DNA of 64,000 bases, taken from assembly GCA_016197205.1 (NCBI GenBank), contig JACPWG010000099.1, positions 17,045-81,044 on the forward strand, read 5' to 3'. The stretch's first letter is position 1. Each line of letters begins with the position of its first letter. Below, piece after piece: positions 1 to 9,294 of this stretch. Both the position numbers and the translations under genes were made by a program. The stretch comes from Planctomycetota bacterium. GTDB taxonomy: Bacteria > Planctomycetota > MHYJ01 > WSZJ01 > JACPWG01. A model generated the notes under the pieces. The model was not told where the DNA came from, ran no database searches, and worked only from the letters and a program-made list of their open reading frames with translations.

Positions 1-3000
1 TCGCCCGCGCGCAGGAAGAGCTGCTCCGCGCGCGCAGCCGCGGTCTCCGCGCGTGGGTGGTCGCCCCGCCGCTCGGCGAGGCCCGCGTCGAGGAGCGCGA
101 GGCCCGCGGGGAGGCGGGGCTCGGCCAGGCGTTCGGCCAGCGCCTTCGTCTCGGTCGCGAGACGCGCGGCGTTTTCCGGATGGCCGGCGGCGAGGAATGC
201 GTCCGCGAGCTGGAGGAGGCATTCACCGTACAGCGGTCGGTCGGCGAGGTCGCGGGCCATGCGGGCGGCGCGCCGCAAGCAGTGGATGGCGGGTCCGTAC
301 TCGGCCGCGTGGGCGTAGAAGAGGCCGAGCGTGCGATACCCGGAGCAGATGCCCCGCAGGTCCCCGATCCCGCGACGCACGGTGAGGGAGCGGGCCGCGT
401 CCCTCTCCGCCTCTTCGATGAGTCCGAGCGCCTCGTGTGCGCGTGCGAGGGCGTCGAGGGCGGCTCCAAACGTCCGATAATCCGCACAGTCGTCCGCACG
501 AGCGCCGGCGGCCTGGAGGGCGGAGGCGGACTCCGACCATCGGCCCGCTTCGCCGAGCGCGAGCGCGCGGTGCTGGAGCGCCTGCGCCGCGAGGGCCGGC
601 TGCTCCGCGGCCTGCCGCAGGGACGCGGACCGCTCCCAGGCCGCGGCCTCCGCCGCCCGGTCCCCGCGCGCCGCGGCCGTTTCCGCCAGAAGCGCCTCCA
701 GGCCCGCGGCCTCCGCCTGGGCCCGGCCCGCCGGAAGCATGGCCAGCGCTTCGCGCACACGCCGCTCGGCCTCGGCATGGCGCCCGAGCGCGAGCAGCAC
801 GCGTCCGCACGCGAGACCCGCGGCGGGGGCGAGCGCCGCCGCCGAACCCGTCCCTGCCTCCCACGCCTCCTCGCACGCCTGCGCGGCGCTTTCCAGCCGA
901 CCGCCTCGCTCCAGGACCGCGGCGCGTCGCAGGAGCGCGTCCACGCGCCCCGCGGCGTCCCCGCCGAAGGCGCCGTCCTGCTTGAGCATTGCCGCTTCGC
1001 CGAGCAGCTCGACCGCTTGGTGCCAGAAACCCGCGCGCCGGAGGGCCTCGACCAGGTCGAGGCGCAGCGCCGCGGCCGAAGCGCACTCACCGCCGTCGGT
1101 CCCGGCGCGCGCGACATCCAACGCCGCTTGGACCGCGGCAACCGCGCGTTCGGGGGCGAACCGGGCGAGCGCCTGCGCGGCGGCGGCGCGTGCCGTCGAG
1201 ACGAGCCTGTCCCCGCGCCGACCCCGCACGGCGTGGAAGGCGTCGAGAAGCGGCGTGCGTCCGCCGGCCGGACCGTTCGCGCCCTCCACGAGGTCCGCCC
1301 ATTGCCGATGGAGGCGGGAGCGCTCCTCCGGTTCCGTCATGCCATAGAAGAGCCGCTGGTAGGACGGGTGCGGGAAACAAAAAACGCCGGGACCGCGGCA
1401 GGAGTCCGGTCCGATCCAGCCTTCGGCGAGGGCCTCCGCCAGTCCTCGTTCCATGTCTTCCGTGGCGGCCATCGGCGAGGGCGGGCTCGCCGCCGCCGCT
1501 GTGGGCGCGACGTCCGCGTGGGGCGCAGCCGGGGCGGTGGCTGCGGGGGTGGTGACGGAAGCCGGGGGTGAGACGTCCGGCTGCCGCAGCAGCTTGGCCA
1601 GCGCCGCCCGTCCGATGGGCGTGTCGGCGACCGCGAACGCGGCCAGGACGCGCCGGGCGGCCGCCGAGAGGCCGGCGGCTCGCGCGCGCGGAAGGTCCGC
1701 CGCCGGGACGTCCAGCGGCCGTCCGTCCCAGGCGAGCTTGGGTGCGCCCCCTCCCGTCAGGGAAAGCCGCTGGGCGGTTCGCAGCCACGCGGCCGCATGC
1801 GCGATCGTGAGCGGATTTCCGACCCCGGCCGCGGCGACCGCGTCGGGGAGGGCGCGGGCGGCGAGCGGCCAGCCGAAGCCCGAGGCGAGGGCCGCGCCGA
1901 CCGCGGCCGCGTCGAGCGGCGGGAGGGCGACGACCCGCACCGCGTCGAGCTGGTGCAGGTCGCGAAGCAGGCTTTCCGCCTCCGGCGCGCCCGCGGTCGG
2001 ATCGAACGTGGCGACGAGGAAGAGTCGCGGCACGTCCCGGCGCAGCTCCGGCCGCTCCTCCGTCGCCTCCTCCGCCCCCATGTCGCCCGGAGCCGGACCC
2101 GGGGCCTCCTCGTGCAACGCAACGCGCAGCGCCCGCACGAGCGTCAGGAGCTGCCGGCACGTCGCGCCGTCGGCGTGTTGGAAATCCTCGAAGGCGAGCG
2201 CGAGCGGTCGAATGCGCGCCGCGTCCACGAGGTACCCGGCCAGGTCCTCGAAGGCCCGACGCTCGGCCTCGCCCTCCTCCCCGGCCGGCGACTCGGGCCA
2301 CGGCGTCGCCGCGCCTGCCTCGCCGGCTGCCTCCCTCGCTTCCACGGCGGCCGCGAGCTGCGGCGGAGGCCGGCGCGGGCGAGGGCAGTCCTCCCGGCGC
2401 AGGGCTTCGCGCAGGAGCTCCGCGAAAGGCTCCAGCGGCCAACGCGGGCGCTCGCTCGACCGCCCGAGGAGGAGCGGGACGTCCTCCAGAAACGCGCGCC
2501 CGGCCAGTTCCCGCAGCAGCCGCGTCTTTCCGATGCCCTCTTCCCCGGCGAGCACCACGAGCCCGCCCCGAAACGCTTCCCCGGTCTCGTCGTCCGACGC
2601 GGTCGGGGGGAGGGCGCGCACGATCCCCACGGTCGGCTCCTGCGTGGGCTCCTCCTTGCCGCCCGCGATTGCCGCCGCCTCCAGGCCCTCGATGGAGGTC
2701 GCGGGCTCTGCCGCTCGCGGCGCAGGGAGCAGCGGGGTCGCGCGCCGCGGCCGCTCCGTGCCCCGGCAGGCCTCGCGGAGCATCCCTCTGAGGCCGCGCA
2801 GCTCGCCGTCGCGTCCCACGAAGGCCGGCGGGAGGAAACGACCCAGCGCGGGCGCCTCGGCCGCCGGCGGGACCGGCAGTCCGGTGGCGTGCTTCCACGC
2901 GCGCAGGGCCGCGCGCGCATGCGGAAATCGTTCCCCCGGATCTTTGGCGAGCAGTCGAAGAAGCACTTCGTCGACCGCCTCGGGAAGGGTCGTGTACGAT

Positions 3001-3833
3001 CGACGGAGCGGGCGCGGGAGACCTCGGAGCTGCCACGCAAGGGCCTCGCGCGTGGAGAGCGCGTCGCACGCGGGCGTCCCCGCGAGTGCCTCGTACAACG
3101 ACAGCCCGAGGACGTACAGGTCGGTGCGCTCGTCCGGCGCCTGTCCGAGAAGGAGTTCGGGCGGGAGGCATGCGGGCGCGCCCGGGAACTCCCGGCCCGC
3201 GTGCCGGAAGCGCGCCAGGCCGATCCCCGCATCCACGAGCCACACGCGGCGCCTGCCGCCGGACGCGGGGCCGGCGTGGGCGGGCGCGGGCACGCTCGCG
3301 GCCTCCTCCACCTCCGCGCGGTAGAGCGCGTCGAGCCGGCGCAGCGAGAGCGGCCGGCTCGCGGACTCAGGTGAATCCCCTAGGGGCGTCGCTTCGTGCT
3401 CGAGGTCGGTCCACACGAGGAGGTTTCCCGGCCCAAGGTGGCCATGAAGCGCGCCTGTCGCGTGCAGGTCGGCGACGGCGGCCAGGAGGTCCGCCACGAG
3501 CGCCGCGTGGGAGGCGAAGTCGGGGGGGGATGGGGAGGAGGGTGCGGAGTCAGCGGTGCCGGCGCCGGCGCCGAGCGCGCAAGGCCTGCCGGGTGCCCAC
3601 CTGCGGACGAGCCAGGCGGAACCGTCGCCCGCGGCGAAGAGCCAGGGTCGGTCGGGGGAGCGGGCGGCGAGCAGTTCCGCGAGCGCATGGCCCGCGCTCC
3701 ACGCCGCCGGCAGTCGCTTGAGGACGACGGGGAGGCCGTGTTGTGAAGTGTCGCGGGCCCGGTAGACCGCCTCCTCGGCGGCGAGTCTCGCGAGTCCGGC
3801 AAAACGCTGCGCGAGCGAACCGAGGTCGTCCAT
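1..3833 (-). CDS. PknK-like pseudokinase with AAA ATPase and TPR domains (3' end outside window)
   Basis: The frame is open from the ATG at 3833 to the window edge, at least 1277 residues. Residues 1-300 resemble a Ser/Thr kinase: VVLK lysine near residue 39, a catalytic-loop equivalent HGHLGPGN near 130, VDAG near 200 and a PPE segment near 223. The usual HRDLKPEN aspartate and lysine are His and Gly, so phosphotransfer is doubtful. An AAA module follows, with Walker A GEEGIGKT near 430 and a Walker B-like LALAFEDFQHAD near 547. From about 830 onward the chain is Ala/Leu/Arg-rich helical repeats, probably TPRs. The order kinase-AAA-TPR resembles PknK-type signalling ATPases. It was found by translating the complement directly; overlapping frames on both strands are shadows. 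Upstream of the ATG is only a weak ribosome site, and the start rests on the kinase N-lobe beginning soon after. Confidence 0.85.
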   Translation of the reverse strand, partial: MDDLGSLAQRFAGLARLAAEEAVYRARDTSQHGLPVVLKRLPAAWSAGHALAELLAARSPDRPWLFAAGDGSAWLVRRWAPGRPCALGAGAGTADSAPSSPSPPDFASHAALVADLLAAVADLHATGALHGHLGPGNLLVWTDLEHEATPLGDSPESASRPLSLRRLDALYRAEVEEAASVPAPAHAGPASGGRRRVWLVDAGIGLARFRHAGREFPGAPACLPPELLLGQAPDERTDLYVLGLSLYEALAGTPACDALSTREALAWQLRGLPRPLRRSYTTLPEAVDEVLLRLLAKDPGERFPHARAALRAWKHATGLPVPPAAEAPALGRFLPPAFVGRDGELRGLRGMLREACRGTERPRRATPLLPAPRAAEPATSIEGLEAAAIAGGKEEPTQEPTVGIVRALPPTASDDETGEAFRGGLVVLAGEEGIGKTRLLRELAGRAFLEDVPLLLGRSSERPRWPLEPFAELLREALRREDCPRPRRPPPQLAAAVEAREAAGEAGAATPWPESPAGEEGEAERRAFEDLAGYLVDAARIRPLALAFEDFQHADGATCRQLLTLVRALRVALHEEAPGPAPGDMGAEEATEERPELRRDVPRLFLVATFDPTAGAPEAESLLRDLHQLDAVRVVALPPLDAAAVGAALASGFGWPLAARALPDAVAAAGVGNPLTIAHAAAWLRTAQRLSLTGGGAPKLAWDGRPLDVPAADLPRARAAGLSAAARRVLAAFAVADTPIGRAALAKLLRQPDVSPPASVTTPAATAPAAPHADVAPTAAAASPPSPMAATEDMERGLAEALAEGWIGPDSCRGPGVFCFPHPSYQRLFYGMTEPEERSRLHRQWADLVEGANGPAGGRTPLLDAFHAVRGRRGDRLVSTARAAAAQALARFAPERAVAAVQAALDVARAGTDGGECASAAALRLDLVEALRRAGFWHQAVELLGEAAMLKQDGAFGGDAAGRVDALLRRAAVLERGGRLESAAQACEEAWEAGTGSAAALAPAAGLACGRVLLALGRHAEAERRVREALAMLPAGRAQAEAAGLEALLAETAAARGDRAAEAAAWERSASLRQAAEQPALAAQALQHRALALGEAGRWSESASALQAAGARADDCADYRTFGAALDALARAHEALGLIEEAERDAARSLTVRRGIGDLRGICSGYRTLGLFYAHAAEYGPAIHCLRRAARMARDLADRPLYGECLLQLADAFLAAGHPENAARLATETKALAERLAEPRLPAGLALLDAGLAERRGDHPRAETAAARAEQLFLRAG

Positions 3834-4329
3834 CTTCAACCCTGTCCGACGTCCAAAATCGGGCGCGTCGCCCCTACCAGCCTGTGGGCGGGCCGTTGGA
3901 GGTAGCGGTTGGAGTTGGAGTCTCTTGGCGTTGGATCCCTACCTGTCAACTTCGCGAACTCTGTTCCAGCTTTCGTAAGGCCCTCGCACAACCCGTTCTG
4001 GGCCTTGGGAATTCGTCATCGATTGGTCATTGGAAATTGGACCCCTACCGTTCGGGATGGGGAGTTCTCGCCAAGAAGTTCGGCCTGGCTCAAACTGCCG
4101 CCGACAGCATGCGCGGCCGACCACGAGGGATCGCTTCGTGGGCACGGCAGCGCCGTGCCCCTACGGATCGCAGGCGATCGCAAACGTAACCGGGATTTGC
4201 ACCCTGCCCTGAGTCCCGAGTCCGTGGACGGCCCGAGTTGAGAATTGAGCCTTGAGTCTTGATGGAGCCTTGAGCATTGAAAATTGCGCCTTCGCCTGGG
4301 TCTTTGGCTTTCGGGCGCGGGCGCCGAGT
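3834..4329. other. Intergenic region with short repeats, no gene seen
   Basis: I see no convincing coding sequence here. It contains a REP-like hairpin, GGGCACGGC..GCCGTGCCC, near 4138-4155, of the same type as one near 13866. Around 4238-4290 is a run of GAGCCTTGAG and GAATTGAGC words also found inside the element copies at 23880-24134 and 32657-33078. Confidence 0.6.
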
Positions 4330-4471
4330 TGGGTCCCTACCGTTCGACTTCTGGAAAGCCTGTCGCGATTTCGGAAGCCGTGCGCTCCGCCCACGGAAGG
4401 ACGAGCCACCGAAGACGCCGAAGACGCCGAACGACCCGTCGTGAAATTCGGCGTCTTCAGCGTCTTCGGTC
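4330..4471. repeat. Hairpin repeat family G, copy 1
   Basis: This is one of two diverged copies, the other at 61650-61796. Both begin near CCCTACCGTTCGACTTCT, continue through GACGAGCCACCGAA and end in a long inverted repeat. Here the arms are 4408-4431 and 4447-4470, 24 nt each and nearly perfectly complementary, with a 15-nt loop. The right arm contains the stop codon of the adjacent TPR-GAF gene. Confidence 0.8.
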
Positions 4472-6076
4472 CGCCAGCTCCTCCGCGGTGAGCCCGAGGC
4501 GGCGCGCGGCGTCGGCGTCGTTTCCGCCGGCGGACCTCAGCGTCGCCTCGATGTGCGCCCGCTCGACCTCGGCCAGCGTTTTTCCCTCGAAGGGATTCGT
4601 CTGCGCCGGGGCGGCCTCGGTCCGGGTGGAGGCGAGGAAAAGCGCGAGCGCCGCCTGGTCGGCGAGGGATTCCAGGAGCCGCAGATCGACGAGACCGAAC
4701 GCATGGTCCCGGCGCCGGTCATCGACGTAGATCACCCCAAGCACCCGTTTCCTGCTCCGGACCGGGACGCAAAGGGTCGCTCGCAAGTTCAGGTCCGACA
4801 CGCTGCGCTGCGTGCTCCAGTCCTTGTCCTGGACGGCGCTCGTGGAGACCACGGGGATGCCTCGCCTGCCCACGGATTCCGCGATCGTTCGCGAAACCCC
4901 CTTGTCCACGGCTTCCGCAGGCGCCGCGGCCGCGTTCTGGCTGCGGGAGGCCCGGACGCGCATCTCTTCGCCTTCGCGCAGCATGAGAAACGCGCGCTCC
5001 GCGCCGGTCAGCGAAACCGTGGCGTCGAGGATGCGATCGAAGATCCGCGCCGGATCGTTTTCGCAATTGAGGGCGTGGGTGACCTCCTGCAGCCTCGAAA
5101 GCCCGTTTCGCTCCCGGGTGATCTCTTCGATCGGCGTCGTCGTGTGATCGCGTCCCGGCGGGGCGAGAATGCGGTCGAGCCGGTGATAGAGCGTCAGGAT
5201 GCGGGCGCTGCGCGGCCCGTCCCGCAGCCGATCGGCCATTTCCTGCCCGGCCTTGAGCAGCACGTACGCGTGCCCCGCGTCCCGCAGCTCGATCGCCGCC
5301 TCGGCCATGCTGAGCGTCGCGGCGAGCTCCCCCTCGGCGTCCCCCATTTTCTGGAAGAGCGCGAGCGCGGACGAAAGCGACGCGCTCGCCGACTCCCACT
5401 TCCCGCGTGCGCTCGCGCCCTGCCCTTGGAGGAGATAGCCGTAGGCCTCGGAGCGATCGTCCCTCACCTCCCGCGCCCGCAGCAGGATCTTCTCGATGTG
5501 CGGGTCCAGCTCCGGCCACCGGGTCAGCGTGGCCAGCAGGGCGGCGAGGTTCAGCCGCGTGGAAAGCGCGCCGCGGAAGTCCTTCTCCTCCTCCTTGAGG
5601 ACGAGGCTCTTCTCGTAGTAGGGGATCGCCTCGTGGGGGGCGTTTCCCTTCTGGGAGAGGATGCCGAGGTTGTTGAGGAAGCGCGCCTCGAGGCCGCGAT
5701 CGCCGAGCGCGCGGGCGAGCGTCATGCCGGAGCGATAGCTCTCCAGCGCGAGCGTCGGCTGGCCGCCCTCGTCGAGCGCGCTGCCGAGGGCCAGATGGAA
5801 GCGGCAGACCCGCTCCTTGTCGCCCATCCGCTCCGCCATGCCCATCGCCTCGCGATAGCACTCGCAGGCGTCCTTGGGGGCTCCGACCCGCAAAAACGTG
5901 TCGCCGATCCGCTCCAGGGATTTCAAGCCGTCGCGGTCGTCCTTGAGCGTGTGCCGCATGAGCGCCAGCATCGACGACGCGCCGCTCGCCTTCAGCACCT
6001 CGGCCGCGGCATCGTTAAGGATCCCGCTGCCGGAGAGGGACTGCTTCAGGATGTCGGGGGGATTCGGCGTAGCCAT
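4457..6076 (-). CDS. TPR-GAF regulator with a truncated Fis-type helix-turn-helix
   Basis: 539 residues. The N-terminal half (about 30-280) consists of TPR-like helical repeats, followed by a GAF domain (about 320-470) ending in RVLGVIYVDDRRRDHAFG. The C-terminus (about 505-539) matches the first part of a Fis-type DNA-binding domain (AHIEATLRSAGGNDADAARRLGL) and then stops at AEELADRRR, where Fis domains normally continue through a recognition helix. The stop lies within the arm of hairpin repeat G1, so the end of the gene looks repeat-derived. The ATG at 6076 is chosen because AGGTGGGAG lies about 5-12 bases upstream; an ATG 36 bases further upstream has no such site. Likely a cytoplasmic transcriptional regulator with an unknown GAF ligand; DNA binding may be impaired. 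Confidence 0.85.
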   Translation of the reverse strand: MATPNPPDILKQSLSGSGILNDAAAEVLKASGASSMLALMRHTLKDDRDGLKSLERIGDTFLRVGAPKDACECYREAMGMAERMGDKERVCRFHLALGSALDEGGQPTLALESYRSGMTLARALGDRGLEARFLNNLGILSQKGNAPHEAIPYYEKSLVLKEEEKDFRGALSTRLNLAALLATLTRWPELDPHIEKILLRAREVRDDRSEAYGYLLQGQGASARGKWESASASLSSALALFQKMGDAEGELAATLSMAEAAIELRDAGHAYVLLKAGQEMADRLRDGPRSARILTLYHRLDRILAPPGRDHTTTPIEEITRERNGLSRLQEVTHALNCENDPARIFDRILDATVSLTGAERAFLMLREGEEMRVRASRSQNAAAAPAEAVDKGVSRTIAESVGRRGIPVVSTSAVQDKDWSTQRSVSDLNLRATLCVPVRSRKRVLGVIYVDDRRRDHAFGLVDLRLLESLADQAALALFLASTRTEAAPAQTNPFEGKTLAEVERAHIEATLRSAGGNDADAARRLGLTAEELADRRR

Positions 6077-6553
6077 TTCGACTCCCACCTGTTCGTCATC
6101 TGCGGATGCCATTGACCTGGATGAGCGGCGCGAATGCGCGAGTCATTCGGGTCCATAGCCACCCTCTCCCCTCGTAGGAGAGGGTCGGGGTGAGGGGCGC
6201 CACGAGCGTGGCACCATCGCTCGACTTTGGTTCCGGTATTCCGCGCCAGGGAGGGCCAAGCGTGAATAGACGCCGGCCGCGGGGAAAAGCCCTCCACCGG
6301 ACGTCCATCCTACCAAACCTCCGTGCGAGTGACAAGGGATTCGCCTCTCCCGTCGTGCGCGCTGCGACCCCGTGAAAAAGTCCGACGGCCGGCCCTCGGA
6401 CCTCGAACGCGCGTGTCGCGACGACCGCGCCCCGGCCGAAACCGACCGACCTTTTTCCTGGCTCGTTCCTCCCCCGCGATGCTAGAATGTTCCTCCCTCG
6501 GGAAGGTCCACTCCTTCCCTCTCAACCACCGGCATCCCTCCTCGGAGGCCGTC
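6077..6553. other. Divergent intergenic region with a hairpin at 6161-6185
   Basis: No gene seen. ACCCTCTCC (6161-6169) and GGAGAGGGT (6177-6185) form a 9-bp hairpin of a REP-like type. A -10-like TAGAAT at 6483-6488 sits upstream of the thiolase start, but I see no matching -35 box. Confidence 0.5.
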
Positions 6554-7738
6554 ATGGAAGAAGCCGTCATCGTCAGCGCCTGCCGCACGGCCATCGGCAA
6601 GTTCCAAGGCGCCCTGGCTCCGCTTGCCGCTCCGAAGCTCGGCGCCGTCGTCGTCCGGGAGGCCATCCGGCGCGCGGGGATCGAAGCTTCGTCGGTTCAG
6701 GAAGTGATTCTGGGCAACGTCCTCTCCGCGGGGCTCGGACAGAACCCGGCGCGCCAGGCGGCGCTGGCCGCGGGCGTGCCGAACGGCGTCGGCGCGCTTA
6801 CGATCAACAAGGTCTGCGGCTCCGGGCTCAAGGCGGTCATGCTCGCCGCGCAGGCCATCCGGGCCGGCGATGCCGAGGTGATCGTCGCGGGCGGCATGGA
6901 GAGCATGACGAACGCCCCGTACCTGCTGCCCGACGTGCGCGCGGGACAGCGGCTGGGGAACGGCCGAATGCTCGACTCCCTGGTCCACGACGGCCTGTGG
7001 GATGCCCACCACGATTTCCACATGGGCGCGACCGCGGAGCTGGTCGCGGACAAGTACGCCATCCCCCGCGAGGCGCAGGACGAGTACGCCTGCGGCAGCC
7101 ATCGCCGCGCCGCGCTCGCGCAGCGCGAGGGCGCCTTCCAGGAGGAGATCGTCCGCGTGGACGTCCCGCAGCCCAAAGGGGCGGCCCTCGCCTTCGAGAA
7201 GGACGAGGGGCCCCGCGAGGACGCAAGCGTCGACAGGCTCTCCCGGCTGCGTCCCGCCTTCCGCGAGGACGGGACCGTCACGGCGGGGAACGCTTCCACG
7301 ATCAACGACGGCGCGAGCGCGCTCGTCCTCATGTCGCGGCAGCGGGCCCAGCAGGCCGGCCTCCGTCCCCTCGCGCGCATCACCGGCTACGCCACGGGCG
7401 GGCTGGCCCCGGAATGGGTCATGATGGCGCCGACCGAGGCCGTGAAGAACCTTACGGCGCGCACGCAGGTGGAGCCCAAGGACTACGACCTCATCGAGAT
7501 CAATGAAGCGTTTTCGGTCGCGGCGCTGGCGCTGCTCCGGGAGCTGAAGCTCGATGCGACGCGCGTGAACGTGCACGGCGGGGCGGTCGCCCTCGGGCAC
7601 CCGATCGGCTGCTCGGGCGCGCGCATCCTGACGACGCTGTTGTATGCACTCAAGCGGCGGGACGCGCGCCGTGGACTTGCGACGCTCTGCCTCGGCGGAG
7701 GCAACGCGGTTGCGGTCGGCATCGAACGGGAACTCTGA
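6554..7738 (+). CDS. Acetyl-CoA acetyltransferase (thiolase)
   Basis: 394 residues, the usual length for a bacterial thiolase. The nucleophile is Cys88 in NKVCGSGLKA; further signatures are the GGMESM loop, NVHGGAVALGHPIGCSGARI with the catalytic His, and the C-terminal LCLGGGNAVA with the second Cys. It condenses or cleaves acetoacetyl-CoA in the cytoplasm. The start is the ATG preceded by CGGAGGCC; the frame is open further upstream without a better start. It probably belongs functionally with the 3-hydroxyacyl-CoA dehydrogenase and acyl-CoA dehydrogenase at 9500-11557, although a lipoprotein gene and a mobile element lie between. Whether the pathway runs in synthesis or degradation cannot be told from the sequence. 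Confidence 0.95.
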   Translation: MEEAVIVSACRTAIGKFQGALAPLAAPKLGAVVVREAIRRAGIEASSVQEVILGNVLSAGLGQNPARQAALAAGVPNGVGALTINKVCGSGLKAVMLAAQAIRAGDAEVIVAGGMESMTNAPYLLPDVRAGQRLGNGRMLDSLVHDGLWDAHHDFHMGATAELVADKYAIPREAQDEYACGSHRRAALAQREGAFQEEIVRVDVPQPKGAALAFEKDEGPREDASVDRLSRLRPAFREDGTVTAGNASTINDGASALVLMSRQRAQQAGLRPLARITGYATGGLAPEWVMMAPTEAVKNLTARTQVEPKDYDLIEINEAFSVAALALLRELKLDATRVNVHGGAVALGHPIGCSGARILTTLLYALKRRDARRGLATLCLGGGNAVAVGIEREL

Positions 7739-7758
7739 TCCTCCGCGGAACGCCCCAG

Positions 7759-7954
7759 TACCGCTCCACACAAGTCGGTGGCCAATAGCCGAAGGCAAGT
7801 TCGGCCGCCCGCGAGGCGCGCGAGCGAGGCGTAGGACCGGAGAACTACGCCGAGCGAGCGCAACGCTTGCGCCCCGAAGCGCCGCAGCGCGAAGGGGGGA
7901 AGCAGGCGGCCGAAAGCGCCGAGGACATGGGTCACCCGATGCTGTGGGGCGGTA
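7759..7954. mobile_element. MITE-like element family A, copy 1 (196 bp)
   Basis: The ends are TACCGCTCCAC and GTGGGGCGGTA. The interior holds the family hairpin built around GCGAGCGAGGCGTAG. It shares nearly its whole length with the 196-bp copy at 27951-28146 and, in opposite orientation, with the 162-bp copies at 24139 and 32767. Flanks CCCAG and TTCAG are a poorly conserved version of the CTNAG duplication seen elsewhere. It lies 27 bp upstream of the lipoprotein start. Confidence 0.85.
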
Positions 7955-7981
7955 TTCAGGCCAGGACAACGCCGGAGCCCC

Positions 7982-9235
7982 ATGACCCGACATCCGCCTC
8001 GTGCGCTCCTCGCGCTCGCCCTGCTCCTCCTCCCCGCGTGCGGGGCGCGCCAGACCGTGCCCGGGACGTTCGTGGGCGTCGAGCACCTGTCCCCCGGGGA
8101 GCGTGAGGCCCTCGGCAACGAGCTGGCCCGCGTCCTGGAAGGCGGCTCTCCGCTGCGCATCGGCGCGCCGCCGCTCCCCGAACCGCGCAACGTGGACGAG
8201 GGGACGGCGAAGGCGGTCCTCGTGCGGCTGGGCATGCCGATCGTGCCGCGCGTGTTCGGCCTGCTCGACAACACGTCGTCGCGGGTCCGGCTCGACGCCA
8301 TCGAGATCCTGCGCCGGATCGGGGACTCGTGGGACGGCGGCGCGCTCCTGCGCGTCGCGCAAACGGACCCGGATCCGGCCGTCGCCAATCAGGCCCTCTT
8401 CGTGCTGGCCGAGTTCGATGACGACCGGGTCGTGCCGCTCCTGCAAAAGGCGCTCGCCGCGGACTACGACGAAAACCGGTCGCCCGCCGTGGTCGAGGCG
8501 GCCAGGACGATGGCGCGCCGGGAGCTGGTCCCGTCGCTCCTTTCCGCGCTCGAGCTCTGGCCGCCCGGCGCGGAGCCGCCGCTCCTCCTGGCCTTGAAGG
8601 AAATCACGAACCACTCCTTCGACGAGGCCAACTGGCCGCCGGCCAAGCTGCGGATCGCGAAGACGGACCGGCCCCGGCTCGTGCGGCGTTGGCAGGAATG
8701 GTGGAAGGAAAACGCGGGCCGGTCGATGCTGGACTGGGCCGTCTCCGGGATCGACGAGGACATCGAGGGGCTGCTCCACTGGCGCGCGGGCTCCGCGGAT
8801 TTCGTGGACACGAACCTGCAGCGCTACGTCGGCGGACGCTTCCTGCGCGACGCCCACCCGGGCCTGCTCTGGGAGGACTCGCAGCGGCTCCACGACGAGT
8901 GGAACGCGTGGTGGAAGGAGAACTACGAAAAGTTCGATCTCGTGGCGGCGCAGATGGCGCGGCTGCGGCGCGGCGTGGCGGAGGCCTGCGACGCGGCCCG
9001 GCTCGTCGCGCGCTACGGGGACCCCCGGCCGATTCCGGTGTTGCTGGAAGCCGTGCAAGACCATGGCTTCGAGCCGGTCGCGCGCCCCGAAGTGCTCGCG
9101 CTGATCGTGGCGGTGAGGCGCCTGAGCGCGCAGCGGTTCGAGTTCCCGCTGGCCGGCGAGCGTGCGCCGAAGGTCGCGGCCATGGAGCAGATGTACCGCT
9201 GGAAAACGGCGATCGACCGGCTGCCGCCGAAATAG
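7982..9235 (+). CDS. Lipoprotein with HEAT-type repeats
   Basis: 417 residues. The N-terminus is a lipoprotein signal, with a hydrophobic LLALALLLLPAC stretch and a lipobox Cys at residue 20, so the product should be membrane-anchored outside the cytoplasm. Residues 80-210 contain HEAT-like helical units such as RVRLDAIEILRRIGDSWDGGALL and ANQALFVLAEFDDDRVVPLL. The C-terminal half has two tryptophan-rich segments, RRWQEWWKEN and WNAWWKEN. No catalytic motif is visible. CGGAG precedes the ATG. It lies between the thiolase and the dehydrogenase on the same strand, but no link to acyl-CoA metabolism can be shown. A scaffold or adaptor role is only a guess from HEAT architecture. Confidence 0.85.
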   Translation: MTRHPPRALLALALLLLPACGARQTVPGTFVGVEHLSPGEREALGNELARVLEGGSPLRIGAPPLPEPRNVDEGTAKAVLVRLGMPIVPRVFGLLDNTSSRVRLDAIEILRRIGDSWDGGALLRVAQTDPDPAVANQALFVLAEFDDDRVVPLLQKALAADYDENRSPAVVEAARTMARRELVPSLLSALELWPPGAEPPLLLALKEITNHSFDEANWPPAKLRIAKTDRPRLVRRWQEWWKENAGRSMLDWAVSGIDEDIEGLLHWRAGSADFVDTNLQRYVGGRFLRDAHPGLLWEDSQRLHDEWNAWWKENYEKFDLVAAQMARLRRGVAEACDAARLVARYGDPRPIPVLLEAVQDHGFEPVARPEVLALIVAVRRLSAQRFEFPLAGERAPKVAAMEQMYRWKTAIDRLPPK

Positions 9236-9294
9236 TCTCTAGTCGCCCAGCCTTTTCCTCGACGTCGAGGAAAAGACGCGGCGACCAGAGACTA
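9233..9294. repeat. Nested long palindrome at the lipoprotein stop codon
   Basis: Outer arms TAGTCTCTAGTCGCC (9233-9247) and GGCGACCAGAGACTA (9280-9294) enclose a perfect 24-bp palindrome at 9252-9275 centred on GACGTC. The left arm starts at the TAG stop of the lipoprotein gene. There is no T-run, so a simple intrinsic terminator is not evident. A second, weaker inverted repeat, CCCTCC..GGAGGAGGG, follows at 9295-9329. Confidence 0.8.

Noticed and set aside
1087..3243. Long minus-strand frame rich in Arg, Gly and Pro
   Set aside because: It is out of frame with the pseudokinase-AAA-TPR gene, which shows real motifs; composition is that of a shadow frame.
3834..4329. Repeated GAGCCTTGAG words as a possible CRISPR array
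   Set aside because: Units are short and irregular with no constant spacers; no cas genes are present. No CRISPR array was found in the window.
6482..9064. 860-residue minus-strand frame
   Set aside because: Antisense to the thiolase and HEAT lipoprotein genes, with no recognisable domain.
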